Shown here one piece after another: positions 1-10,861 of a stretch of 64,000 bases of DNA; position 1 is the stretch's first letter; each line of letters begins with the position of its first letter. The position numbers and the translations under genes are program-made. Below the pieces are notes generated by a model that ran no database searches, was not told the origin of the DNA, and was given only the letters and a program-made list of their open reading frames with translations. The stretch is from Euptelea pleiosperma (lineage: Eukaryota; Streptophyta; Magnoliopsida; Ranunculales; Eupteleaceae), in the NCBI GenBank assembly GCA_035048495.1, contig CM068542.1:42065109-42129108 (forward strand). Direction: 5' to 3'.

Positions 1-1064
1 TTTTTCTATCCCAAAGGAAATATGCTCTAGAAATTATCCAAGACAGTGGATTGCTTGGAGCCCGTCCTTCTGCATTTCCCATGGAGCAAAATTTGAAGCT
101 TACACATGCAAATGGGAAACTACTTTCCGATCCGACTAGTTATCGTCGTCTTATTGGTCGCTTAATATACCTCACAATTACATGGCCGGATATTGTTTTT
201 TCCGTGCATACCTTGAGTCAATTCATGGACAAACCGTGTCAACAACACCTTGATGCTGCCCATAGGGTTGTTCGCTACATTAAGCAGGCTCCAGGCCAAG
301 GGATTCTATTATCTTCGAAGAGTTCTTTACAACTCAAGGCCTTTTGTGATTCTGATTGGGCCAACTACGTGGAGACTCGTCGTTCACTTACCGGATACTG
401 CACTATGATAGGAAATTCTCCTATCTCTTGGAAATCTGAAAAGCAGCCAACAGTTTCTCATTCATTGACTGAAGCGGAATATCGTGCCATGGCCACGACA
501 TGTTGTGAGATCACTTGGCTATTTTCTCTCTTCCGGATTTAAATGTACATCATCCACAACCTACTTTGTTATTTTGTGATAACAAAGCGGGCATCCACAT
601 TGCTGCAAATCCAGTTTTTCACGAAAGAACAAAACACATCGAAATCGATTGTCATGTGGTTTGTGAAAAAATACAATTAGGATTGATTCGTCCCGAATAT
701 ATATCCACGGATCAACAACCAGCGGATGTTTTTAAGAAACCCCTTGGGTCATCTCAATTTCATAAGCTGATTTGCAAGTTGGGTATCCTTGACATACACA
801 TGCCAACTTGAGGGGGAGTATTGAAGATTGTGTACGTATCCAGACGGTTTTCTCTAGCTGACTCATTCAAAATAGTCCAGCTGTTCTCTTGTTGCAACTG
901 TCCATCATTGTTGGACGACTTATCTCTTGTTTGAATTTCAAAGTCACTAGAATCAAGGGATTAGATCTGATCCTTGATTCTTAGCTTCTCAATGTAACCT
1001 CTATATAAACAAGTGTTTATACAGTGAAATAAATAACTTCTTCTTCGAGAAAGTTGTTAGAACA
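1..1064 (+). mobile_element. Ty1/copia retrotransposon, 3' part (RT end, RNase H, 3' LTR)
   Basis: The sequence enters the window inside a copia polyprotein. The end of the reverse transcriptase reads YRRLIGRLIYLTITWPDI, followed by an RNase H domain with CDSDWA, RRSLTGYC and SLTEAEYRA motifs, then the [20 protein letters not shown] block and a C-terminus ending DIHMPT. The frame breaks near 520-535: the first part runs to a stop at 540-542 and the rest continues in another frame, so the copy is not coding as it stands. A polypurine tract (agggggagta, 811-820) follows the stop, then the LTR. The 5' part lies outside the window. Confidence 0.93.
822..1064 (+). repeat. 3' LTR of the copia element
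   Basis: The LTR begins TGAAGATTGTG directly after the polypurine tract and probably ends GTTGTTAGAACA, giving TG...CA termini and about 243 bp. It holds a TATA-like ctatataaac near 1000. The partner LTR is outside the window, so the boundaries are inferred from termini only. Confidence 0.75.
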
Positions 1065-1583
1065 CGCTGAAACATTCAAAAACCTTAAGAAACCACAAAT
1101 ATTAAAACAATCCTCCTTTCGAGCTAATTAGAAATGATAAACGGGATTTGAAAGAAAATCGAGACAATTACTCAAAATCGAATACAAAAGGAAACGAGTA
1201 AACCTGATTATTAAATAATGGGAGAGGTAGAGCACGTAACCCTAGAAATACCAAAGTTTAAATAAATTACCAAAAAAGACAAACTGCATCATCAGCCAAG
1301 AATAACTAAGCAATGCGATCAACTTAAACGCAGTTAAAAATTCGAAAACCAGAAAACAGACAGAAATGAAGAGCGTCATTTTGCACAGATCACCACGAGA
1401 AAACAAATCCATTTGAGAAATAAATCAAACAGAGAGCAACGAACCAGAGTTGATTTTTTTTTCTCTTAACAGAGTCAATATCAAGCTAAGTTAACAACTT
1501 CACGAAGCATTACAACATGAAAAATCGACAAATACAAGAACAGATCGGGCGAGAAGAACATATTATAAGAAAATCAACAAAAC
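1065..1583 (-). other. Probable intron 1 of the capping protein beta locus
   Basis: On the minus strand this is T-rich and bounded by CAG|GTTTTG at 1584/1583 and gtttcag ending at 1067. No ORF is visible. The copia LTR ends at 1064, so the 5-bp sequence cgctg (1065-1069), which contains the candidate acceptor, would be the target duplication of the insertion. Confidence 0.5.
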
Positions 1584-1712
1584 CTGAAGAGGCTAATCAG
1601 CTTGAAAGAGAAGAGCGGAAGAGCGCTCAGGCAAAAGACCGAGAAGTGCGGAGAAAGCCGTCTCTCCGTGCTTCGGATGGATCCTTCGCATCAAACCCAT
1701 CACTGCCTCCAT
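1584..1712 (-). pseudogene. CPB: F-actin-capping protein subunit beta, first exon with nonsense codon
   Basis: Reading down from the ATG at 1712 gives MEAVMGLMRRIHPKHGETAF, then SALLGLLPERSSALLFQAD, a TAG, and PLQ at a splice donor (CTTCAG|GTTTTG, 1584/1583). This matches the N-terminus I know for plant capping protein beta (MEA-GL-RR--PK--ETALSALLSL, then a VD-PLQ block). That protein pairs with the alpha subunit to cap actin barbed ends. The TAG stands at codon 40, where related proteins have a sense residue (Q or L). The sequence from 1583 down to about 1067 looks like an intron (T-rich on the minus strand, ending gtttcag), and the copia LTR begins exactly there, so the remaining exons are displaced or lost. 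Exon recognition is good; whether any product is made is doubtful. Confidence 0.75.
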
Positions 1713-2391
1713 TTCTATCACAGAGATGGGTGCGCAAGATAAAGTCTGTAGGTTAAGAGATTAGCAGCGAGAGTTTAGGCGGAGAGAGGGTGCGCAAGGT
1801 AAGAGATTGAGAAAGAAAGAGCGTTTTTTCGTCCAAGTTTCCCTCGCGGGAACCGTCTTCGTAAGAGAAAATATACGCTGGTGCAATAACTACTAAATTT
1901 GTAGTCTCCCCATCGCAAAAATGCAGTGTGGAGCTCACTTTATGGCCCACTGGCCTTATGGATGTTTGGTCTACCTCTTGTTAGACCTATATACCAAATA
2001 TCAGCTTGATCAATGATTTTTAATAGTTATATATTGGCATTAAAAACTAATGCTCAAATCCAATGGCTAAAATTATGTTATTAAAATGCTAAATCGAATG
2101 GCTAAAAAGTACCAATTAAACTGATTTTTTATGTGTAGATTCATCAATAAGGAGAAAAGATATTCACTGGCCCTGTCCCCACCACAAGGTCAGTAGGTCT
2201 TAAAGCGTACTCCACCTAATAGTTGAAAGCTTGACTAGTTTCATAGAGGGAAGGCGAAAATAAAAAATAAAAATATTAATAATTATTTAAAAAAATATGT
2301 CATTTTTGCTCTTACCTTTTTATCTCTACATTTGAACTTTGGATAATTTTTTACTATTTTTTCATTTTTTTTTTTTTTTTTTGGTGTAGTA
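1713..2391. other. Upstream region of the capping protein locus; no gene
   Basis: Presumed promoter and 5' UTR of the minus-strand exon, followed by AT-rich DNA with short poly(A) and poly(T) runs. I see no coding region. Confidence 0.4.
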
Positions 2392-2399
2392 GTTAAAAG

Positions 2400-2828
2400 C
2401 AAGGTTTAAAGGAGGCCGTTTTAACGATTAAACGGACTGGGGCGTTTAAACCTTTTAAACGGCCGTTAAAACGGTTTGAAATGGCCAGGGGCAAAAATGG
2501 GAAAAAATAGAATTTAATGGGATTAAACGGATTATAACAGGTTTTAATGGTTTTAATGATTTTAACGGAAAAAATGGCACTGAAATTCAAATTTTGAAAT
2601 TTGAAAATTAAAAATAAATTTTAACGGATTTTAACAGAAATTAAACGGATTTAACGGCCAGTCTTTTTCACAAAAATTTTCCGAATTAAACGGCTGTTTA
2701 AACGATTTTAACGGCCATTAAAACAAAAAAATGGCCATTTTTTTCAAAACCGATAAAACGTGTTTAAACGGTTTTAACGGAAACAAGCTTGGGGCGTTAC
2801 CATTTAAACGGCCGTTTTTAAAACCATG
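2400..2828 (+). mobile_element. hAT-like MITE, copy 1 (CCGTTTAAACGG family)
   Basis: Flanked by an exact 8-bp duplication GTTAAAAG (2392-2399 and 2829-2836). It starts CAAGGTTTAAAGG and its other end, reverse complemented, reads CATGGTTTTAAAAACGG. The interior is a run of variants of CCGTTTAAACGG around a core like GAAATTCAAATTTTGAAATT. No transposase is encoded. An 8-bp duplication with CA...TG ends fits the hAT superfamily. Confidence 0.85.
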
Positions 2829-2947
2829 GTTAAAAGTACGACCGATTTTATATGGGGAGGTGGAGAGATGCTTTGGGAAGGTAAGAGCCTTTTTAAGAAA
2901 ATGGTTAATAGAATGAATGAGAATGTGACGATAATGTAGAAGGCGTT

Positions 2948-3280
2948 TTACCAACAAAGTTGTTGACCAGCAACAATATATATAAACCACGTGGCACGCT
3001 TTTAGAGGATGCTGACTGGATGTTTGAACAATCCCTGGGTGGATCTACAAACTAAAAATCATCCTTTATGAAACCTTTAGATCTTGCACCCTAAATAATG
3101 TTCAATAATACTCAAATTCCACTGTTAAAAATCAACCGAGGAAAACGACTCCAATCCAACACTTACTAGAAATCACTAATATAAGGTTCGGCCGAATATC
3201 CATACGGTCAGAAATCTCTAAGAATGTACTATGTGGCTCATATTGTGGTCGGTCAGCAACTTTGCTGATCAACGATGGTC
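2948..3280. mobile_element. Foldback MITE of the G-box family, diverged copy
   Basis: Left arm accaacaaagttgttgacc with ccacgtggcac pairs with the right arm tatgtggctcatattgtggt and gtcagcaactttgctgatca. The core contains GACTGGATGTTTGAACAATC and AAATCACTAAT, shared with the other foldback copies in the window. The outer ends differ from those of most other copies. Confidence 0.7.
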
Positions 3281-4039
3281 AACAAACTTCTACCCGAGTC
3301 ATGCTACTTGAAAAAATCTAGTCAGCATAAGTTTGCAGACTTAAAAATATGCAAACATTGTATCCACCGTTGAATGCTCATTGAAAAACAGGCTTTTAAT
3401 TTATAAAATATTTTTTAAAAAAAATATTGAAATAACACGTTTTCAACGGACATCCAATTGTGCTAACAATTTTGCATACTTATAAGTCAACAAATGTAAA
3501 CAGGCTAGATTTGTTCATGTTACCCCATCAACAATTGGACAAATGTACATTGAGTACTTTGCAAAATAGTTGCTGCCTCATGGACCATGGATCTCTTGAA
3601 TCCAATGGCCTCAGTCGGACATATTTTTATCCAATTATCCATGGGCAACATTAATTTTCCTTCAAAAAACTTAGTAGTTTTAAAAATAACCCTATTTAAC
3701 TACTTAATTACTTTTCATGTCATTAAATATATATTTAATACAGCTCAGTCACAATTACTAAATTACTTACCATGCCCTTTTATCTATATTTTCAAAACAA
3801 CACTTTTTACCCGCTTAATTACTTAACATGTCATTATTTATATATTTCAAATACAGTTCCTTAATACGTAACAACTTAATTATTTTCTGTCATTATTTCC
3901 ACATTTTTCTAAACAATTCTTTACAAATTTTGCTCTTCTAATTGTGCCTCTAGTCATCAAAATTAAATCTATAGATTCACCCCCTCCAAACTAGCTAATC
4001 TTTCAAACTGCCCTTTTGAAAAGGCACTTCTTCCAACAA
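3281..4039. other. AT-rich intergenic DNA, no gene seen
   Basis: Short ORFs here have no recognisable domain and no splice context. Several TTAATTACTTA-type direct repeats occur around 3700-3860. Confidence 0.4.
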
Positions 4040-5190
4040 AAGGCACCTACAATCACTCACGTGCAACACGCATGGGTGGCCCCCCTCTCTGTGTGGAACC
4101 AAATGTAAAAAATATATATTCCATGCTAGGGGCAATTCTTTTTATGGCGCTTCTTTTCGGACCTCCTCCCCATTCGCGGAAATTAAAACTCCATTCTAGG
4201 ATACCATAGATCCTTCTTCTCCCTAATGTCAGGCTCCCATTGAAGATGCAGTTCACGCCCTATTCAAATGTCCTCTTAGTGCTCAAATTTGGTTTGGTTG
4301 GACCCTTACTCTTTGCACAATCCATTTGTGAGAGGAAATTTACATTTGGCTCTTCAACTTATAGCTTATAGTAGTCCGAAACCCAATAAGCTAAATTTTT
4401 GCGGTGCCAAATGCAACCTTAATCTCTGTGCCAATAAAAAAGGGAATGATTGGGCTCAATATTGTCTGGCCTATGTGGGTACTCTCATGTGACTTTTGTG
4501 GATGCTTCGAAATGGAAATCTTCACTCTCCGTTATCCACCATTAATCCCCACCATTTTCTCTCATCAATATCCCATGTTGTCCTTCTCTCCTCCATGGCT
4601 TGAAGCTCATTCAAAGCAATTACCTGTTCCCCCGCCCCGCGCTGGTTCGAAATGAATTCGGATGCCACTTGGTGGAAAGATACTTTGATAGCTAGGTTGG
4701 GTTTCATCAGAAATTCTACTTCATGCATGATCATGCAGCAGGAGGCACATCCACTCGATCCCACCCCGCAATTGAGGGGTTTGCGGGGCAGCTCGATAGG
4801 CTAACATGGATAAGCTTATTGTGGAGTCCGATGCAAATGGTCTTGTTGAGTTGCTGCAAAAGGGGTCTACTGGAGCGGGCTGGTACACTTCCTTGGTGTG
4901 TGAGGAGATTCTCTCTATCGCCTCCTTTTTTTCTCTTCCATCTCCTTTTGTTATGCAAATCGGTATGTAAACATGGTTGTTCATACTATCGCCCTCAGGG
5001 CTAAACACTTTCACTCTTCCTTGGAATGGAATGACTCTCCTCCTTTCCGGATCTCAGAAGCCATACGTACACAAGGAGGAGGAGCATCTCCATTCCAGGG
5101 ACTCTTTTTTGTTGGGTGGTAATGGTTTGGCTTTTTGTTGTTTTCATTTCCTTGTAAAAAAAATTTTATTTGAAATGTTGTGTAGTTATT
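4040..5190 (+). mobile_element. 5'-truncated LINE, 3' end (zinc-binding region and RNase H domain)
   Basis: Around 4238-4305 the plus strand encodes EDAVHALFKCPLSAQIWFGW, the zinc-knuckle region downstream of plant LINE reverse transcriptases. From about 4643 it reads WFEMNSDATWWKDTLIARLG and, in other frames, AAGGTSTRSHPAIEG and KLIVESDANGLVELL. These are parts of the RNase H domain at the end of plant L1-type ORF2. Frames are broken repeatedly, so it is dead. The 3' end near 5150-5190 (ccttgtaaaaaaaattttat) resembles a LINE tail. The target duplication was not found. Confidence 0.75.
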
Positions 5191-5238
5191 AGATTATATT
5201 TCTTCAACTCTTACTCTTTTTTTTATATACATTGAGAG

Positions 5239-5621
5239 CATGGTTTTAAAAACGGCCGTTTAAACGGTTTTAATGGCCGTTTAAACGGTAACGCCCCAAG
5301 CCCGTTTCCGTTTAAACACGTTTTATCGGTTTTGAAAAAAACGGCCGTTTTTTGTTTTAACGGCCATTAAAATCGTTTAATTTTGAAATTTTTTGTGAAA
5401 AAAATGGCCGTTAAATCCGTTTAATTCCGTTTAATTTTTTAATTTTCAAATTTTAAAATTTGAATTTCAGCTCCACTTTTTCTATTTTTTTCCGTTAAAA
5501 TCCGTTTTTCCCTATTTTTTTTCCATTTTTACCCCTGACCGTTTCAATCCGTTTTAACGGCCGTTTAAACGGTAACGCCCCCAGTCCATTTAACCATTAA
5601 AACGACCTCCTTTAAACCTTG
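5239..5621 (-). mobile_element. hAT-like MITE, copy 2 (inverted relative to copy 1)
   Basis: Flanked by an exact 8-bp duplication ATTGAGAG (5231-5238 and 5622-5629). It starts CATGGTTTTAAAAACGGCCG and ends CTCCTTTAAACCTTG, the reverse complement of copy 1. The interior shows the same CCGTTTAAACGG variants and AAATTTGAATTTCAG core. Confidence 0.9.
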
Positions 5622-5903
5622 ATTGAGAGCTTCTAGTTGCCACTTGTACATGTGGGGGTGGTGATTGTTGTGATGAGCTACACTCCATGTTCACGGGAAC
5701 CATTCGATGGGTCCCAGTTGACACCAAAACTCAACCTGATTGAATGATCATATCAATCTGATCGATAGATCAAGGGTGGCATTATTTGCTCCAAGTGCCA
5801 CCACCATAACAAAAAAATGACAACTTGTGTCCCTAAATCTACCCCCACCTTATACAAAAAAAAAATGACAAAGAAGAACCCACCACCACCGTCCTACATT
5901 CCC

Positions 5904-6090
5904 CACTCTCTCTCTCTTCTTTTAAAAAAATTTCTCATGTATGTCGGCAGGCCAGGGCTGACATGCAACGCCCGACGTGGCTTTACCTATGTCAGCCCTG
6001 GCCCGACAGGCATGCATGTTAAATATTTCTTTTTTAAAGAGAGAGAGAGAGAGGGGGGGGGGGGGGGAGAGGGTGAGGAGAGAGAGAGAT
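5904..6090. repeat. Hairpin with (CT)n/(GA)n flanks and a poly(G) run
   Basis: Arms near 5942-5964 and 5989-6019 pair as ggccagggctgacat with atgtcagccctggcc, with a small bulge and a loop of about 25 nt. The pairing continues outward through tttaaaaaaattt / aaatatttcttttttaaa and into CT and GA runs. A GA tract followed by about 15 G residues lies at 6039-6068. Confidence 0.7.
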
Positions 6091-6659
6091 AGAGGACGGA
6101 GGTGCTTTGGCGGCGGTGGTGGTGGTGATGGGTTCCTCTTCTTTGTAAGTTTTTTCTGGGTGTGCAACTTATGGTGGGTGTAGATTAGATGTGTGTGTAC
6201 ATATGGGAATGATGGGTGCAAATAATGTTACCCTAGATATTTCCCTTTTTTTATTACTTTTAATAATTATTATTTTTTCCTAACGAATGGATAACATGCC
6301 ATAAATCGAATGGTTACGCTCATTGATTGGATTTTAATCTAAAGTCTAAAGACTCTAAAGTTCTAAACCATGAGAGACTAACACGTTAAATTGTGCACTG
6401 ATGGTCCTTTGATTCATAACAATAAATTTTGATGCAAAACCAAGACGGGAGGCGAAGATCCTCTGAACGGTGAGATTTTGATATCTGTTTCGTCTATCCT
6501 CTATCTCTCTATGGGTATACGGCTATACGCATAGAAGTACTCCAATAACTCCGACCGTGTCGTACGTGGTTTACGTGTACATCCAAGCATACGTTCAGGA
6601 CCACCGTTTGAATTTCAGTTGCTTGACCAACGGGTTTCCCGGGCTTCCGTTGTGAAAAC
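6090..6659. other. Upstream region of the MRF gene; no coding region
   Basis: AT-rich DNA with presumed promoter toward its right end. No clear TATA box could be assigned. Confidence 0.35.
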
Positions 6660-7803
6660 CTGAGTGAAATCTCTCTCTCTGTCATTTTCTTTTTGTTCCG
6701 TTCTCTCTCAAACATGGATTTCTCGAACGCTACTTCATTTCTACACGGTATGTGTTTTTTTTTAACTCTTTAAATCTCTGCAAACCCTAATTTTTCTCTC
6801 ACTTGGTGTTTTGATTTCCTCCGAGATCGAGTTGTTTAATTATAGTTATTTTCACGAGCTTCTTCAACAGTGGACTTTGGATTCCTTGCATTTGTACTGT
6901 TAATTTAATCTTCAGAGATATAAAAAAAAATGCAGATTTTTTTTGGTTGAATTTGCTGTTTTTTAATCCCAATTACTCGGTATAAGATGCTCTATATGGT
7001 TTTTATCCGATCGTTTTATTTGATGAATTCTGAAAATATGGTTTCGGTTATGGTTTGATTTCTTTGCATTTTGTCAGTTATTTTTATTCTTATTATCTGA
7101 TTTAATGTTCTGTTCATTAGATCATTTCTAAGTTTTCTCCTGTTTGTTTTGTTTTGTTTGGAATATTTCGATGAATCGACTGAAGTTGGTTCATTTACTG
7201 TTTTTTTAATCCCAAATTGGTCAGTTCAATTTTTTCGCTGATTAGGGTCTGTTTGGTTGCAACCATACCTCTATTCGATTAGAGTTAGTGCGGTACAGAT
7301 GTAAACTTTCTCTTCCTGAATTAGCACTACCAAAAAGACACAAAATTTGTGCGTCTTTGCACGTTTTTGGTGTGCAATTGCATTCTAAGAAAGAAATAAG
7401 GCTACAAGACCCAAAAAACCTATTTGAAAAGAGTTACTGTTGCACCCAAAGAGCCCTTAATATATTAAGTTTTAACTGTAAAAGGAGATCCAGATTTTTC
7501 ATTTCTATCTTACTGTAATTTTTCTTGATTTAGGTTACCACTTCTAGCTTTTGAACATTGATGAGGTTCTATTTAGAGCAAGAGCAAAGTGAGTCGAGAT
7601 AATTTTAAGGTTCCAAGCAGTACCAGGAGAAAATCGCTAAAATTCACACATTTTGGCTGTGGCATGCGACATATTACGCATGGGGGTGCCGCTGTTAAGG
7701 AAACTTTAAAGCTTCTGATCGCCTCTTTTGTTGTGCAAGAATGATATCCTATATGGTGTCTTGGAACTAGTGAGCTAGTAGTGGAGTTCTGTGTTTATGT
7801 GTG
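6660..7803 (+). promoter_or_regulatory. 5' UTR exon(s) and leader intron of the MRF gene
   Basis: A CT-rich leader (6665-6712) contains an ATG at 6714 opening a short upstream reading frame, MDFSNATSFLH, that reaches a good donor (CTACACG|GTATGTG, 6748/6749). A T-rich intron follows. Candidate acceptors are gatttag at 7532 and gtgcaag at 7740. With either, the upstream frame closes within a few codons, giving a peptide of about 12-15 residues. A further short ORF starting at 7561 would be present only with the first acceptor. Exon boundaries are inference. Confidence 0.5.
7245..7456. mobile_element. Tourist/PIF-Harbinger-like MITE in the MRF leader intron
   Basis: A 212-bp foldback element starting GGGTCTGTTTGGTTGCA and ending TGCACCCAAAGAGCCC, flanked by the 3-bp duplication TTA (7242-7244 and 7457-7459) typical of PIF/Harbinger elements. 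Confidence 0.75.
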
Positions 7804-10800
7804 ATGGAGTTCAACGATGGATTTCTGTCAGAAGAGCATCTGGAGCAGTTCCGATCTGCTTCAGAGAGTATGGATCCAATATCTGTATCCCCATTCGAGA
7901 TTACTCCATCCCCTAAGTCTTCGAAATCCCTGAAAACTCATCATGGAAAGCATGGCTCGAGCAAGGGGAGCCCAGTCAAGCATGATAGGCATACACATTG
8001 TGGAAGAAATGGACGTCCTAGTAAAGGTAACATGTGAAGATCTTTTACAGTTGCGTTGTAAGGGGTGTTTGGTTGCGAGTTCCAAATTGTCCTGCACCTA
8101 GTTAAAAGACGGGGGCGGGGTTATGGGGAGTGTCGATAACATGTTCAGATCTCATAAGCATCCTAAGAGCCTCTTCATAAATTAAGAACCATTAGTTAAC
8201 TCCCAGAAAACTTGGCTTTCACTTGCACGATTATATGGTAGTGGTTCTTGCCACACAGCTTGAAACTGGTTATTAATCCCTCAAATTTTCACTCTCTTTC
8301 TCTTCTGGATATTTGTTAACCAGATAAGTTTTTAAGTCCGCACAACCAATAACCAGATAATATGAAAAATTAAGGCTGGGTAATCTATGGTTACAACTCA
8401 TCAAAGAAAAGCTTCTCACTACAGAGGGTCTTTTATAGATCTCATTTCAAAGCCTACATAATTGTAAACAGACTCGAAAAAATATCCATTCAAGGAGAAG
8501 TGGGTGAGTCAGCAGAGTTTATTTTGTCTTCTGCTGGTAAAATATCACTGATTCCCACCTTCAGTTTTGCTTCCAACAGACTAATGTATACAGTTTTGTT
8601 CTTAATGTGCACTATTCTCTCTTATGGATCTTATTTTAATTGAATATTCTCTTCTGTAGTTTTTAGATATAAGATGTTGTCTTTTATCTTATGCTCTAAT
8701 GTAATAAAATATCTATACAGGTGGCTCTGGCGGAAAAGGCACCTGGGGAGGGCTACTTGATACAGGAGATGGTTATCTTCTGGATCCGAATGATCCAAAC
8801 TACGACAGCAATGAGGTATCTAGTTCAGACCTGGCAAACCTCTGTGTGTCCCTTTGAGGTGTTTTCTTAATCAATATGTGTGTGAGGCTCTTGTTTTTGT
8901 AAACACATTTCTAACCACGAGGACATCTCATTACCCAGTTCGAGTGATTACTTTTAGTGTTGATTGATGCTTCGGTGTCTGCTTAATTATATATGATCGC
9001 TCAATTTTGTGATGACATTTACCTGCAGGAAAATATCCAGTTAAATCTGGTAGATGCTTCTGAGGAGTACAAAAAGAAGACTAAGATAATAGTGGAGGAA
9101 TACTTTGTTACAGATGATGTTGTCTCGACTGCAAATGAATTAAGAGAACTTGACATGCCACGCTATAACTACTATTTTGTTAAGAAGCTCCTCTCTTTGG
9201 CTATGGATAGGCATGACAAAGAGAAAGAAATGGCTGCTGTTTTATTATCTACACTTTATGCCGACGTGATTGAACCCCCACAAGTTTACAAAGGCTTCAG
9301 CAAATTGGTTGAATCAGCAGATGACTTGATTGTGGATATACCAGATACAGTAGATGTTCTTGCTTTGTTCATAGCTCGGGCTGTAGTTGATGACATACTT
9401 CCTCCAGCATTTTTGACCAAACAAATCGTCTCATTGTCTAAGGACTCGAAAGGGGTAGAAGTTATAACAAGAGCCGAGAAGGTCTACTTATCAGCTCCAT
9501 TCCATGTGGAGATCGTTGAACGCAGGTGGGGGGGAAGCAAGAACAAAACAGTTGATGACGTGAAGGCTAAGATAAACAATCTGCTGATAGAGTATATAGT
9601 AAGTGGCGACAAGATGGAGGCTTGCAGGTGCATCAAGGATTTGAAAGTCCCTTTCTTTCACCATGAGATAGTCAAGCGCGCCCTAATAATGGCAATGGAA
9701 AGGCAGGCAGCTGAAGGCCGGCTTCTAGATTTATTGAAGGAAGTTGCCGAGGAAGGTGTGATTAATTCGAGTCAAATAACAAAGGGATTTGGCCGGCTAA
9801 TTGACACTGTTGATGACTTATCACTTGATATCCTGAGTGCAAGGGAGCTCTTGCAGTCCTTGATCTCCAAGGCAGCATCAGAGGGCTGGTTATGTGCTTC
9901 ATCTCTGAAGTCTTTTTCTTTCCAACAAGAGAAGCAATTAGAGGATAATGCTGCCAGACTTTTCAAGATCAAGGTTCAATCAATTATTCTGGAGTATTTC
10001 TTGACAGGTGATATATTGGAGGTGATTAGTAGTCTAGAATCGGAGAACAGTAGTTCGTCTTCTGAATTAAATGCCATTTTTGTGAAGAAGCTGATAACCA
10101 TAGCAATGGATCGGAAGAATAGGGAGAAAGAAATGGCTTCTGTCTTGCTGCCATCTTTGTGTTTTCCAGTAGATGATGTCGTAAATGGTTTCATAATGTT
10201 GGTTGAGTCTGCAGACGACACTGCTTTGGATATTCCAGCCGTTGTCGAGGATCTTGCAATGTTCTTAGCAAGAGCTGTGGTGGATGAAGTCCTTGCCCCA
10301 CAACATTTGGAGGATATTGGAAGTCAGTGTGTGGGGAGTATGGGGCAAGACTCAATTGGCAGCAAAGTGCTCCAAATGGCACGGTCGTTGCTACGGGCTC
10401 GCCTTTCTGGTGAGCGGATTTTAAGGTGTTGGGGTGGTGGGGGAAGCAGCAAGCCTGGATGGGCTATTGAGGATATCAAAGATAAGATTGAAAAGCTGTT
10501 AGAGGAGTACGATTCTGGTGGGGATGTGCGGGAAGCTTTTCGCTGCATAAAGGAGCTAGGCATGCCTTTTTTTCACCACGAGGTTGTCAAGAAGGCATTT
10601 GTGGCAGTTATGGAGAAGAAGAATGAAAGGTTGTGGAGTTTACTAGGGGAGTGTTTTTCTGTGGGTCTCATCACCTCAAATCAGATGATGAAAGGTTTCG
10701 GAAGAGTGGCAGAATCTCTTGATGACTTGGCTTTGGATGTGCCAGATGCTGAACAACAGTATGCTCGATATGTTGAATGTGCGAAGGTTGCAGGATGGTT

Positions 10801-10861
10801 GGATTCTTCGTTCCCTGCCAGCAGACCGGTACATGTAGTCTTTAATGGCTCATGTTCATGA
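7804..10861 (+). CDS. MRF: MA3 domain-containing translation regulatory factor (MRF/ECIP1-like)
   Basis: Three coding exons, 7804-8026, 8721-8815 and 9029-10861, join in frame through GT-AG introns to give 716 residues, close to Arabidopsis MRF proteins (about 700). The N-terminus (MEFNDGFLSEEHLEQFRSAS) and the exon-2 block GGSGGKGTWGGLLDTGDGYL are hallmarks of the family. Four MA3 domains follow, near residues 120-241, 282-403, 416-537 and 586-705, each with an EY....D....I..L start and an ADD or DDL near the end. MA3 domains bind eIF4A; MRFs are known as ribosome-associated factors acting downstream of TOR-S6K, and one was named ECIP1 for binding EIN2. All four domains look intact and the large third exon is uninterrupted. 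The ATG at 7804 is chosen because it starts the conserved N-terminus. Confidence 0.94.

Noticed and set aside
1753..1950. 65-codon minus-strand ORF upstream of the capping protein exon
   Set aside because: No similarity recognised, no splice link to the exon, and it fits a promoter/5' UTR region better.
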